From JACZXC01 sp036447375 (GTDB lineage Bacteria; Myxococcota_A; UBA9160; SMWR01), in the NCBI GenBank assembly GCA_036447375.1, contig JAZFUU010000260.1:1-15492 (forward strand): a stretch of 15,492 nucleotides of DNA, read 5' to 3'. Below are positions 1-7,660 of the stretch, in pieces. The position numbers were made by a program, and so were the translations under genes. The notes under the pieces were generated by a model that worked only from the letters and a program-made list of their open reading frames with translations, had not been told where the DNA came from and did no database searches. The first letter of the stretch is position 1. Every line of letters starts with the position of its first letter.

Positions 1-122
1 GACGCAAGTCTCTCAACGAGATCAAGGAAGTGCTGGCCTCGATGTCTCTCGAGCTGGGGATGTCGCTGGAGAGCTTCCCCGATCGGAAGGAGATCGAACG
101 AATTCGGGAGCGTGAAGCGTAA
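1..122 (+). CDS. rpoA: RNA polymerase alpha subunit, C-terminal end (partial)
   Basis: The reading frame beginning at base 3 is open from the window edge to TAA at 120-122 and encodes the last 39 residues of a protein. It contains RKSLNEIKEVLASMSLELGM, the final helix-turn region of the RpoA C-terminal domain, which binds UP-element DNA and activators. Only the 3' end is present; the N-terminal assembly domain lies upstream. The rplQ start follows three bases after the stop, which is the standard rpoA-rplQ end of the alpha ribosomal operon and supports the call. The short charged tail after the domain (ESFPDRKEIERIREREA) is ordinary. The identification rests on this motif and the neighbour. 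Confidence 0.92.
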   Translation, partial: RKSLNEIKEVLASMSLELGMSLESFPDRKEIERIREREA

Positions 123-125
123 GCC

Positions 126-746
126 ATGCGACATCGCGCACGTTCGAGAAAGCTCGGGAGAACGAGCGCCCACCGGTTGGCACTCTACCGGAACATGGTG
201 ACGTCTCTCCTCGAACACGAGCGCATCCAGACCACGGATGCGAAGGCGAAGGAAGTGCGTCGGGTCGCCGAGCGCATGATAACCCTCGGGAAGCGGGGCA
301 CGCTTCACGCGCGTCGCCGAGCGATGCGGATCATCCGGCGGCGGGAGGTGACGGCCAAGGTCTTCGACGAACTCGCGGATCGCTATCGAGATCGTCACGG
401 AGGCTACACTCGGATACTGAAGCTCGGGATTCGCACGGGTGACGCCGCGCCGGTCTCTATTGTCGAGCTGGTCCAAGCCGACGATCACGCCAAGACCGGG
501 GCGGAGTCGGTCGACAAGAAGGCGACCGGTCGAAAATCCGCGCGCGGGAAGGCCCCTGCCAAGAAGGCAGCGACCGCGAAAAAGCCTGCCGCCAAGAAGG
601 ATCCGGCCAAGAAGAAGGCCCCGGCCAAGAAGGCGTCTGCCAAGAAGACCGGTGGTAAGAAGAGTTCAGCGAAGAAGGCCGCGGTGAAGAAGAAAGCCTC
701 GAAAGGGACCGCAAAGAAGAAGACGTCCCGGAAGAAGCCCGACTGA
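126..746 (+). CDS. rplQ: 50S ribosomal protein L17 with lysine/alanine-rich C-terminal tail
   Basis: This is large-subunit ribosomal protein bL17. Residues 1-118 are the conserved fold: the start MRHRARSRKLGRTSAHRLAL, the TSLLEHERIQTTDAKAKEVR helix and the terminal GDAAPVSIVELV strand. The family is usually about 115-130 residues; this one has 206. Residues 121-206 are low complexity, with about 31 lysines in 86 positions arranged in AKK/PAKKA units like a histone H1 tail, and are probably disordered and nucleic-acid binding. The start is ATG three bases after rpoA, so the two are probably translationally coupled. The next gene begins five bases after the stop with no terminator, so transcription may continue. 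The core identity is certain; the role of the tail is unknown. Confidence 0.97.
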   Translation: MRHRARSRKLGRTSAHRLALYRNMVTSLLEHERIQTTDAKAKEVRRVAERMITLGKRGTLHARRRAMRIIRRREVTAKVFDELADRYRDRHGGYTRILKLGIRTGDAAPVSIVELVQADDHAKTGAESVDKKATGRKSARGKAPAKKAATAKKPAAKKDPAKKKAPAKKASAKKTGGKKSSAKKAAVKKKASKGTAKKKTSRKKPD

Positions 747-751
747 ATCCC

Positions 752-1285
752 GTGTCCGGTCGGGGAGCTTGGCTGATCACCGCCATCGTCGCTGCTGCAG
801 CCGCATATGCATTGCTGGCGGGAAGCGCCACCCCGCCGCTGCTGGGCCGCGGAAGCCCAGCTCCCGACTTCGAGCTGCCAAGTCTGGGCGGCGGCTCCCT
901 TGTTCTGGCTGGCTTTCGCGGCCAGGTCGTACTCGTCAACTTCTGGGCCACCTGGTGCAAACCCTGCGAAGACGAGATGCCCGCGATGGAACGGCTGTAT
1001 CGCGCTCTGCAGCCGGAGGGATTCGAGCTATTGGCCATCTCCGTCGACGAGGATGAGGCGGCGGTGGTTCGTTTCCGCGAAGAAATGGGGATCTCCTTTC
1101 CCATTCTCCTCGACCAAACCCGTGCGGTTTCGTCTCGGTACCAGGCCTTTCGATTTCCGGAGTCGTTTCTCATTGGGCGTGATGGGCTCGTAGTGGAGCG
1201 CTATATCGGACCGAAGGCGTGGGGGACTTCAACCTACGTCGCACGCGTCCGTCGCCTGCTCGCTGTAGGGACTGCGGGCAGCTGA
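752..1285 (+). CDS. TlpA/ResA-like membrane-anchored thioredoxin
   Basis: A 177-residue thiol-disulfide oxidoreductase of the TlpA/ResA group. Residues about 7-25 (AWLITAIVAAAAAYALLAGS) form an uncleaved signal anchor, placing the catalytic domain outside the cytoplasmic membrane. The redoxin domain begins at PAPDFELPSL, has the redox centre W68-C69-K70-P71-C72, and a cis-proline segment FRFPESFLIG near residue 137. Proteins of this type reduce cysteines of apocytochrome c or other envelope proteins; the partner here is not evident, as no cytochrome biogenesis genes are in the window. The start is GTG five bases after rplQ; an ATG is absent at a suitable place. It is probably cotranscribed with the ribosomal genes upstream. 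ResA, TlpA and CcmG cannot be told apart from sequence alone. Confidence 0.86.
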   Translation: MSGRGAWLITAIVAAAAAYALLAGSATPPLLGRGSPAPDFELPSLGGGSLVLAGFRGQVVLVNFWATWCKPCEDEMPAMERLYRALQPEGFELLAISVDEDEAAVVRFREEMGISFPILLDQTRAVSSRYQAFRFPESFLIGRDGLVVERYIGPKAWGTSTYVARVRRLLAVGTAGS

Positions 1286-1349
1286 GCGCGGTCCGAAATC
1301 GGCGCGGGGCGTTCTCTGGCGTGCGCGACTCCGAATCGGCGCTGGCTCG

Positions 1350-1712
1350 GTGTCGATGGGGCTTTGGCGTGCGCTCCGGAGCATCGGTACCTTGTTCGGC
1401 TCTGGGGGGAGGGGTGTGAGACGATTGCTCTGGATCCCGGCTCTGCTCGGGGCGGGGTTGCTCTACGCGGCCTTGGACGACGCGGCCGGGTTGCAGACCT
1501 GGTTGCGACTGGATGCGGAGCTACGTGCGAAGCGCACCCGAATCGACGCGCTACGGGACGAACTCGTGGCGTTGCGGCACCAAAAAGAGACGCTGACCGA
1601 TGATCCGATCGCCATCGAGCGAGCGATTCGCGAAGACCTGGAATGGGCGCGACCGGGGGAGGTGGTGGTGCGTTTGCCCGCCGTCGGTTTTCCAAATGCC
1701 CGAATTCCTTGA
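1350..1712 (+). CDS. FtsB/DivIC-family septum formation initiator
   Basis: A small bitopic cell division protein. It has one membrane segment (about residues 26-42, LLWIPALLGAGLLYAALDD), then a coiled-coil (about 50-82, LDAELRAKRTRIDALRDELV), then the family signature DPIAIERAIREDLEWARPGE and a terminal VVRLP strand. FtsB/DivIC bridges FtsL and FtsQ/DivIB in the divisome and helps trigger septal peptidoglycan synthesis. Two starts are possible. GTG at 1350 gives 120 residues but has no clear ribosome site. GTG at 1416 gives 98 residues, closer to the usual family length, and sits just after a purine tract (GGGGGGAGGGG, 1404-1414); I think the shorter form is at least as likely. A 64-bp gap separates it from the TlpA-like gene; argS follows after about 33 bp. 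Confidence 0.82.
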   Translation: MSMGLWRALRSIGTLFGSGGRGVRRLLWIPALLGAGLLYAALDDAAGLQTWLRLDAELRAKRTRIDALRDELVALRHQKETLTDDPIAIERAIREDLEWARPGEVVVRLPAVGFPNARIP

Positions 1713-1745
1713 CGAAATCCCCAACTAGGGCGATTCTGGCGGGTG

Positions 1746-3479
1746 ATGAAAGAGCCGCTTGAGGAACTGTTTCGCTGTGCCGTCGCGGGCCTTCTCGAGG
1801 AGAAAGGCGATGCCGGCGAACCGCCTGCGTTCGCACTCGAGATTTCCCGAAGCCCGGAGCACGGCGATTTCGCCTGCAACGCGGCACTGGTCCTGGCCAA
1901 GCGGCTGCGCCAGCCGCCGCGTGCCATTGCCGAGCGGCTGGCCGCTGATGTTCAAGGTGGCAGCGACTGGGTCGAGCGGGTCGAGATCGCTGGACCCGGT
2001 TTCGTCAACGTCTGGCTGCGAGATTCGCGCTGGCACGATCTTCTGGTCCGGATTCTCGAGGAGGGCCTGCACTACGGAACCTCGAAGGTCGGGGCGGGGC
2101 AAAGCGTCCAGGTGGAGTTCGTCTCGGCGAATCCTACGGGTCCGCTCACGCTCGGGCATGGCCGCCAGGGGGTGTTGGGCGATTGCATCGCGCGACTGCT
2201 CGAGGCCACCGGGTACGACGTTACGCGCGAATACTACTTCAACAACGGTGGCCGCCAGATGCGGATACTGGGCGAGTCCGTGAAGGCGCGCTATCTCGAG
2301 CAGCTGGGTCGCGCGGCGGCACCGCCGCGCGAGGCTTTCGCCGCGCCCGACTCGGTGTGGCCGCTCGAGATCGACGGGCTACCCGTGGTCTTTCCACGCG
2401 ATGGATATCAGGGGGACTACATCTCGGAGATCGCCGACTCGCTGCGACAGAAGCACGGTGAGGGTCTGGCCGACGAGCCCGGCGACGGGGTGTTTCGGAA
2501 AACAACGGAGGAGCGGATTTTTTCGGAGATTCGAGAGACCCTCACGAGACTCAGAATCGAGTTCGACGTCTACTCGAACGAGACGACCCTGTACGAGGAG
2601 GGGAGGGTCGAGGCGGTTCTCCGCGATCTGCGCGCAAAGGGATGTGTATACGAAAAAGACGGTGCGGTGTGGTTGCGTTCCATCGACCTGGGGCTCGATC
2701 GGGATCGGGTGCTGGTCCGGAAGACCGGCGAGCCGACCTACCTGCTCCCGGACATCGCCTATCACCGGCAGAAGTTCGAGCGCGGGTTCGATGCCGTGAT
2801 CGACGTTCAGGGGGCTGACCACATCGAGCAGTTCCCGTTCGTCGTCGCCGCCGTCCGCGCTCTCGGATATGAGGCCGATCGGGTCGAGCTGGTCATGCAC
2901 CAGTTCGTGACATTGACGGAGTCGGGTCGCCAGGTGAAGCAGTCTACGCGTCGCGCGACATTCGTCACCGTGGACGAGCTCATGACGCGGGTGGGGGTGG
3001 ATGTCTTTCGCTTCTTCATGGTGCAGCGGCGCGCTGAGGGTCATCTGGATTTCGATCTGGACCTGGCCACGGAAACGGATTGGAAGAAGAATCCGGCGTT
3101 CTACGTCCAATACGCCCACGCCCGCACCTGTGGGATCGAACGCAAGGCACTGGAACAGGGTGTCTCACTTCCCGACGCCAAAAGTGTCGGAGCATCCGCC
3201 CTGGTGCTTCGTGAGGAGATCGAGATTCTCAAGAAGGTGGCGGAGTTTCCCGAGGTGATCGCGCGCGCGGGCGCGACCCGAGAGCCGCATCACGTTTCTT
3301 ACTACCTGCGCGATCTGGCGGGTTTGTGGAATCCCTATCTCCAGGATGGTACGCACCACCGTGTGGTCTCGGATGACGCGGAGCTGAGCCGCGCGAGGTT
3401 GGGCCTGGCCCGGGCCGTCCGCACGGTCCTCGCGAGCGGGCTCGCGCTTCTCGGCGTTTCTGCGCCGGAGCAGATGTAA
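1746..3479 (+). CDS. argS: Arginyl-tRNA synthetase
   Basis: A class I aminoacyl-tRNA synthetase of 577 residues that charges tRNA-Arg with arginine in the cytoplasm. An N-terminal tRNA-binding domain (about 1-110) includes SPEHGDFACNAALVLAKRLR. The catalytic domain opens with SANPTGPLTLGHGRQGVLGD, whose HIGH-equivalent reads T135-L-G-H138. The KMSK-equivalent reads K398-Q-S-T within VKQSTRRATFVTVDEL, both divergent from textbook forms. The DALR anticodon-binding domain ends the protein (RLGLARAVRTVLASGLALLG, VSAPEQM), so it is full length. GTG at 1743 directly before ATG 1746 is an alternative start one codon longer. The stop overlaps the next gene as TAATG. ArgS followed by a SPOR protein is also seen in other proteobacteria such as pseudomonads. 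Confidence 0.97.
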   Translation: MKEPLEELFRCAVAGLLEEKGDAGEPPAFALEISRSPEHGDFACNAALVLAKRLRQPPRAIAERLAADVQGGSDWVERVEIAGPGFVNVWLRDSRWHDLLVRILEEGLHYGTSKVGAGQSVQVEFVSANPTGPLTLGHGRQGVLGDCIARLLEATGYDVTREYYFNNGGRQMRILGESVKARYLEQLGRAAAPPREAFAAPDSVWPLEIDGLPVVFPRDGYQGDYISEIADSLRQKHGEGLADEPGDGVFRKTTEERIFSEIRETLTRLRIEFDVYSNETTLYEEGRVEAVLRDLRAKGCVYEKDGAVWLRSIDLGLDRDRVLVRKTGEPTYLLPDIAYHRQKFERGFDAVIDVQGADHIEQFPFVVAAVRALGYEADRVELVMHQFVTLTESGRQVKQSTRRATFVTVDELMTRVGVDVFRFFMVQRRAEGHLDFDLDLATETDWKKNPAFYVQYAHARTCGIERKALEQGVSLPDAKSVGASALVLREEIEILKKVAEFPEVIARAGATREPHHVSYYLRDLAGLWNPYLQDGTHHRVVSDDAELSRARLGLARAVRTVLASGLALLGVSAPEQM

Positions 3480-4042
3480 TGGCTGCGAGGCGGATGCGTG
3501 CAAGCAGAAGCCGCTCTCGACCGTTGAGAAGCGCGGCGATGATCGCCGCGATGACCGTGGGTGGCTTCGGATTGGGCGCGCTGGCTGGCGCTTTCTGGGA
3601 GGAGCCGGATCTGGTGGCTGGATTTCTCGCCGGAGAGACCGAAGCGGTTTCATGGCGGTCGGAGGACTCGCTGGCCGATGTGGCGGCCGGGGCGAACGCT
3701 CGCGAGACGGCTACCCCGCGACCCGAAAGGGGCGGGTCGCCTGCCGGGAAGGTGCCGCCCGCGAGCAGCTCGCGTTTCGCGGTCCACGATGCGGGTGCTG
3801 CCGTCCGTTTTGCCGTCCAAGTCGGAGCCTTTGCCGACAGCTCCTCGGCGGAGCGATTGGCGAATTCCCTGCGCGGAAAAGGATTCAGGGTCTACGTGTC
3901 GGGTAGCCGGGAGGAGGGCTCGTCGCGTTGGCGCGTGCGTGTCGGTCCCATGGACACGCGGGAGGCTGCCGAGCGTGCCGCGGCACGCCTCAAGGCCGAG
4001 GAGACGCTTCCGACCTGGGTGCTGGACGAGGGGCCGCCGTAG
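3479..4042 (+). CDS. SPOR-domain membrane protein
   Basis: A 187-residue predicted inner-membrane protein. A basic N-terminus rich in arginine (residues 1-18) precedes one transmembrane segment (about 19-40, AAMIAAMTVGGFGLGALAGA), giving a cytoplasmic-in topology. A low-complexity linker (about 45-105) leads to a C-terminal SPOR domain (about 108-183) containing VRFAVQVGAFADSSSAERLA and SRWRVRVGPMDTREAAERAA. SPOR domains bind denuded glycan strands at the septum, so a role in cell division (FtsN/DedD-like) is likely but inferred. The ATG overlaps the argS stop by one base (TAATG), indicating translational coupling. The stop lies two bases before the rmlD start. The linker is typical of envelope-spanning proteins and shows no recognisable enzyme domain. 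Confidence 0.87.
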   Translation: MAARRMRASRSRSRPLRSAAMIAAMTVGGFGLGALAGAFWEEPDLVAGFLAGETEAVSWRSEDSLADVAAGANARETATPRPERGGSPAGKVPPASSSRFAVHDAGAAVRFAVQVGAFADSSSAERLANSLRGKGFRVYVSGSREEGSSRWRVRVGPMDTREAAERAAARLKAEETLPTWVLDEGPP

Positions 4043-4044
4043 TC

Positions 4045-4956
4045 GTGGGGGTGCGTTGGCTGATCACGGGCAGCAACGGACAGCTCGGGCGGGCTCTGGT
4101 GGAGGGTCTTACCCGGGCACCGGGCTGCGAAATCGTCGGTGCGGTCGACATCGATGAGGTCGACATCGCCGAGCCCGGAGCGCTGGACCGGTTCGTATCG
4201 GGGCTGGCCTTCGTGCCCGATGTTCTCGTGAATGCGGCTGCTTTCACCCACGTCGATCGCTGTGAACGTGAGCCCGAGCTCGCGCACCGCGCCAACGCAA
4301 CGGCCCCCGGTCTGCTCGCCGAATTCTGCTGCGCGGCCGGCATTCGTCTGGTGCATGTCTCGACCGACTATGTTTTCGCCGGTGATGGGGATCGCCCCTA
4401 CAGGGAGGACGACCCCACCGAGCCGCGCTCGTCCTACGGACGCACGAAACTCGAGGGCGAGCAACGGGTCCGCGACGCATCCGACGAGTTTCTCGTCGTT
4501 CGAACCAGCTGGGTGTTTGGCGACGGACGCAACTTCATTGCTGCGATCCTGGATCAGGCTCGGCTGCGCCGCGACGGGAGGGCGTCGGGGCCGTTGCGGG
4601 TGGTGGACGACCAGAGAGGCCGACCCACCTATGCAGTCGATCTGGCCCGTGGGATCCGGGAGTTGCTCGAGGGCGGCGCACGCGGGTTGTTCCACCTGGC
4701 GAACGAGGGCGTCGCCACCTGGTGGGACCTGGCACGTCTGGTCCTGGACGAGGCGGATTTTTCGGACCTGGTCGTCGACCGGATCCGAACCGACGATCTG
4801 AAGGTCGATGCCCCTCGCCCCGCCTGGTCCGTGCTGGACAGCTCCAAGGCACAGGCGCAGGGTGTTTGCCTGCGCGGCTGGTCCGACGCTGTACGCGCCT
4901 ATCTCGCTTCGGGTGCCTCGCCCGGTGCGGCTGCGCGCAGGGCTCAGCGAGCATGA
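4045..4956 (+). CDS. rmlD: dTDP-4-dehydrorhamnose reductase
   Basis: An NAD(P)H-dependent extended short-chain dehydrogenase of about 303 residues, expected to perform the last step of dTDP-L-rhamnose synthesis for cell-surface polysaccharide. It has the Rossmann motif TGSNGQLG at residues 8-15, the segment NAAAFTHVDRCE, the catalytic serine/threonine region S106-T107-D-Y, and Y131-G-R-T-K135 (YxxxK). The C-terminal region SSKAQAQG followed by LRGWSDAVRAYL is typical of the family. Start candidates are GTG 4045 and GTG 4051; I chose 4045, with GAGGGG upstream at 4028-4033. The open frame extends further upstream only as a shadow of the SPOR gene. It overlaps lepA by four bases (ATGA). No rmlA, rmlB or rmlC is nearby, so the pathway must be completed elsewhere. 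A related sugar reductase is a lesser possibility. Confidence 0.92.
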   Translation: MGVRWLITGSNGQLGRALVEGLTRAPGCEIVGAVDIDEVDIAEPGALDRFVSGLAFVPDVLVNAAAFTHVDRCEREPELAHRANATAPGLLAEFCCAAGIRLVHVSTDYVFAGDGDRPYREDDPTEPRSSYGRTKLEGEQRVRDASDEFLVVRTSWVFGDGRNFIAAILDQARLRRDGRASGPLRVVDDQRGRPTYAVDLARGIRELLEGGARGLFHLANEGVATWWDLARLVLDEADFSDLVVDRIRTDDLKVDAPRPAWSVLDSSKAQAQGVCLRGWSDAVRAYLASGASPGAAARRAQRA

Positions 4957-6755
4957 CCGACCTCGACCACATCCGGAACTTCTGCATCGTCGCCCACATC
5001 GACCACGGGAAGAGCACCCTGGCCGATCGACTCCTCGATGTGACCGGCACCGTGTCCGGGCGAGACCGCCGAGACCAGTTTCTCGACAAGATGGATCTGG
5101 AACGGGAGCGTGGAATCACAATCAAGGCACAGACCGTGCGAATCAAATATCGGGCTCGCGATGGAGACGAGTACCAGCTCAACTTGATCGATACACCCGG
5201 GCATGTTGACTTCGCCTATGAGGTCACACGCGCTCTGCACGCCTGTGAAGGCGCGCTTCTCGTGGTCGACGCCGTTCAGGGGATCGAGGCCCAGACCCTC
5301 GCTAACGCCTACCTCGCCGTAGACGCTGGCCTCGAGGTCATTCCCGTGGTGAACAAGATCGATCTTCCCGCGGCCGATCCGGACCGCGTAGCCCAGGAGA
5401 TCGAGGAGGTGATCGGGCTCGACGCGGCCGATGTGCACTCGGTCTCGGCCAAGGAGGGGAAGGGCATCGAGGAGCTGCTCGAGCTGATCGTCGAGCGCAT
5501 CCCCCCGCCCCGGGGCGAATCCAGCTCGCCGGTTCGCGCGCTGGTGTTCGACTCCTGGTTCGATCCCTATGTCGGCGCCGTCATGCTCGTTCGCGTCGTC
5601 GACGGGACCTTGCGTCGGGGAATGCGTATTCGCATGATGGCGGGAGGTGCCGAGCGCGATATTCAGTTGCTCCATGTGGCCGATCCCCACCCCACCGCCG
5701 TCGACGTACTGGGTACGGGCGAGGTGGGGGCTGTTACCGCGGGCGTGAAGACCCTCGCCGACGTGAAGATCGGCGACACACTGACCGGGTGCGACGATCC
5801 CGCGGCCGAACCCCTCCCGGGGTTTCAGGTGGTCAAGCCGATGGTCTTTAGCGGTCTCTATCCCGTCGAGGCCGATGCCTATCAGGATCTGAAGGCCGCC
5901 CTCGAGAAGCTTCAGCTCAACGACGCGTCGCTCACCTACCAGCCCGAGACCAGTGCTGCCCTGGGCTTCGGGTTCCGCTGCGGTTTCCTCGGATTCCTGC
6001 ACGCCGAAATCGTCCAGGAACGACTCGAGCGGGAATATCGACTCGACCTGATCACGACGGCACCGACGGTGCGCTACCGAACGATCCTTCGATCCGGTGA
6101 GATTCGCGAGATCGAGAGCCCCGCGGCGCTGCCGTCGCCGGCGGATCTGGATCGCATCGAGGAGCCGATCATTCTCGCCACCATTCATACACCTACCGAA
6201 TACCTGGGCCCGGTTCTCGCTCTTTGCGAAGATCGTCGCGGCAAGCAGAAGAAGATGCTGTACCACGGGACGCGGGTACAGGTGACCTATGAGCTGCCCC
6301 TGAGCCAGGTCATCGTCGACTTCCAGGATCGATTGAAGAGTGCGACTCGGGGCTACGGATCCCTCGACTACGAATTGACGGACTACGCACCTGCAGACCT
6401 GATCAAGCTGGACATCCTCGTGAACGGTGAGTCCGTCGACGCGCTCTCGCTCATCGTGCACCGGGCCGAGGCGCACCGCCACGGGACCGATCTGGCGCGC
6501 AAGCTCAAAGAGTTCATTCCGCGGCAGATGTTCGAGGTGGCGATCCAGGCGGCGATCGGATCACGCGTCGTCGCGCGCACCACCGTGAAGGCGCTGCGCA
6601 AGAATGTTACCGCCAAGTGTTATGGAGGTGACATTTCGCGCAAGCGCAAACTGCTCGAGAAGCAGCGGTCTGGGAAGCGGCGCATGAAGCGCGTCGGCTC
6701 GGTGGGGATTCCCCAGGAGGCATTTCTCGCGGTGTTGAGGCTGGGGGACGAGTGA
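4953..6755 (+). CDS. lepA: Elongation factor 4 (LepA), ribosome-associated GTPase
   Basis: A 600-residue translational GTPase with the full length and domain order of LepA. G1 is A14-H-I-D-H-G-K-S21, with switch region RERGITIKAQTVR, G3 D80-T-P-G-H84, and G4 N134-K-I-D137. EF-Tu-like and EF-G-like domains follow, then the LepA-specific C-terminal domain containing KCYGGDISRKRKLLEKQRSG and VGSVGIPQEAFLAVL. It acts on the ribosome during initiation or stalled elongation. The start is ATG 4953 inside the overlap with rmlD (ATGA), preceding the invariant DLDHIRNFCIVAHIDHGKS; the longer open frame upstream is a shadow of rmlD. It overlaps lepB by GTGA, so the classical lepA-lepB pair is kept and coupled. 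Confidence 0.98.
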   Translation: MTDLDHIRNFCIVAHIDHGKSTLADRLLDVTGTVSGRDRRDQFLDKMDLERERGITIKAQTVRIKYRARDGDEYQLNLIDTPGHVDFAYEVTRALHACEGALLVVDAVQGIEAQTLANAYLAVDAGLEVIPVVNKIDLPAADPDRVAQEIEEVIGLDAADVHSVSAKEGKGIEELLELIVERIPPPRGESSSPVRALVFDSWFDPYVGAVMLVRVVDGTLRRGMRIRMMAGGAERDIQLLHVADPHPTAVDVLGTGEVGAVTAGVKTLADVKIGDTLTGCDDPAAEPLPGFQVVKPMVFSGLYPVEADAYQDLKAALEKLQLNDASLTYQPETSAALGFGFRCGFLGFLHAEIVQERLEREYRLDLITTAPTVRYRTILRSGEIREIESPAALPSPADLDRIEEPIILATIHTPTEYLGPVLALCEDRRGKQKKMLYHGTRVQVTYELPLSQVIVDFQDRLKSATRGYGSLDYELTDYAPADLIKLDILVNGESVDALSLIVHRAEAHRHGTDLARKLKEFIPRQMFEVAIQAAIGSRVVARTTVKALRKNVTAKCYGGDISRKRKLLEKQRSGKRRMKRVGSVGIPQEAFLAVLRLGDE

Positions 6756-7534
6756 ACGCCGAGCCCGTCGCGAAAGCCGACAACGATCTGCGTGGGACGC
6801 TGTGGGAGCAGCTCGGAACGCTGCTCCTGGCGGTGTTGGTTGCGCTGGCGATCCGCGCCTGCGCCGTCGAGCCGTTTCGGATTCCCTCGGGGTCGATGTT
6901 CCCGACGCTCCTGATCGGGGATCACTTGTTCGTCAACAAGTTCATCTACGGAATCAAGGTTCCGTTCTCGGAGTTCCGCTTGCCCGGACTCCGGGATCCG
7001 CAGCGCGGCGATGTCGTCGTTTTTACTGTCGCGAGACGCGGGTCGACGACCTATCCAGCCGATCAGCACCCCGAACTGCCTCGCGAGGAGTTCGTCAAGC
7101 GGATCATCGGGCTTCCGGGTGAACAGATCGAAGTGCGCGATAGCGTCGTCTACGTGAATGGCTCGGCGATCGAAGCGTCTCCTACGGGGGAGATGTTTCC
7201 AAATCCCATGAGGAGCCGCCTCGAGCACTACGCCATCACCGATGGCGAGCGCAGCTACGAAGTGCTCGACGACCTCGATACTTCGTCTCGGGACTTTCCG
7301 CCGGAGTCGGTGCCCGCGGGCCGGTACTTCATGCTGGGCGACAATCGCGACCATTCCAAGGACAGCCGCTACTGGGGAACGGTGCGCCTGTCGGAGATCA
7401 AGGGCCCGGCATTCGTCGTCTACTGGTCGTGGAACTTCAATGGCAGCTGGGGGGAGCTGCTGGATCCGCGCGTCTGGTGGGATCTGCTGGGCCGACAGAT
7501 GCGCTGGGGTCGGATCGGTGAAGGGATCAACTAG
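6752..7534 (+). CDS. lepB: Signal peptidase I
   Basis: A 260-residue S26-family serine peptidase that removes signal peptides from secreted proteins on the outer face of the cytoplasmic membrane. One membrane anchor lies at about residues 17-37. The catalytic serine is S48 in FRIPSGSMFPTLLIGD, and the catalytic lysine is K116 in EEFVKRIIGLPGEQIEV. The conserved box GRYFMLGDNRDHSKDSRYWG completes the catalytic domain. The start is GTG 6752, overlapping the lepA stop (GTGA) and so translationally coupled. It is the last gene of the first plus-strand block; convergent transcription meets it from the other side. The extended segment after VFTVARRG, with PADQHPELP, is an ordinary loop length for this family. 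Confidence 0.96.
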   Translation: MNAEPVAKADNDLRGTLWEQLGTLLLAVLVALAIRACAVEPFRIPSGSMFPTLLIGDHLFVNKFIYGIKVPFSEFRLPGLRDPQRGDVVVFTVARRGSTTYPADQHPELPREEFVKRIIGLPGEQIEVRDSVVYVNGSAIEASPTGEMFPNPMRSRLEHYAITDGERSYEVLDDLDTSSRDFPPESVPAGRYFMLGDNRDHSKDSRYWGTVRLSEIKGPAFVVYWSWNFNGSWGELLDPRVWWDLLGRQMRWGRIGEGIN

Positions 7535-7660
7535 CGGCGGCGTAGTCGGCATGGTCGTGAAGACCGGATCTGAACCCATCAGCGTTTCGACCCGAGGCAC
7601 GGGGCTTCGGGGCGCGCGGAACTTGATGTTGTGCTGATCGTGATCGGCACGCCGTCGCAG
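7535..7660. terminator. Two stem-loops between convergent genes (possible bidirectional terminator)
   Basis: This 126-bp gap separates lepB from the converging selenoprotein gene and holds no ORF of note. Two hairpins can be drawn. The first, CCCGAGGC/GCTTCGGG at 7591-7598 and 7604-7611, has an 8-bp stem with one G-T wobble and a 5-nt loop. The second, GTGCTGAT/ATCGGCAC at 7631-7638 and 7643-7650, has an 8-bp stem with one wobble and a 4-nt loop, and starts 11 nt after the minus-strand stop. Neither is followed by a T tract on either strand, so intrinsic termination is not proven. Confidence 0.35.

Noticed and set aside
480..740. Lysine-rich repeat tract considered as a separate histone-like gene or a tandem repeat array
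   Set aside because: It is in frame with L17 with no internal start or stop, and the repeat units are too irregular for a DNA-level array.
1292..1342. Short imperfect direct repeat TCCGAAATCGGCGC / TCCGAATCGGCGC before the FtsB-like gene
   Set aside because: Only two copies with a base deletion in a short spacer; most likely chance in GC-rich DNA.
4722..4952. N-terminal extension of LepA by 77 codons
   Set aside because: The extension lies inside rmlD, is glycine/arginine/proline-rich, and LepA proteins begin close to the residues encoded from ATG 4953.
4944..6482. Long minus-strand open frame of 512 codons opposite lepA
   Set aside because: It is a shadow of codon bias in the highly conserved lepA gene; its translation has no recognisable domain and lepA is certain.
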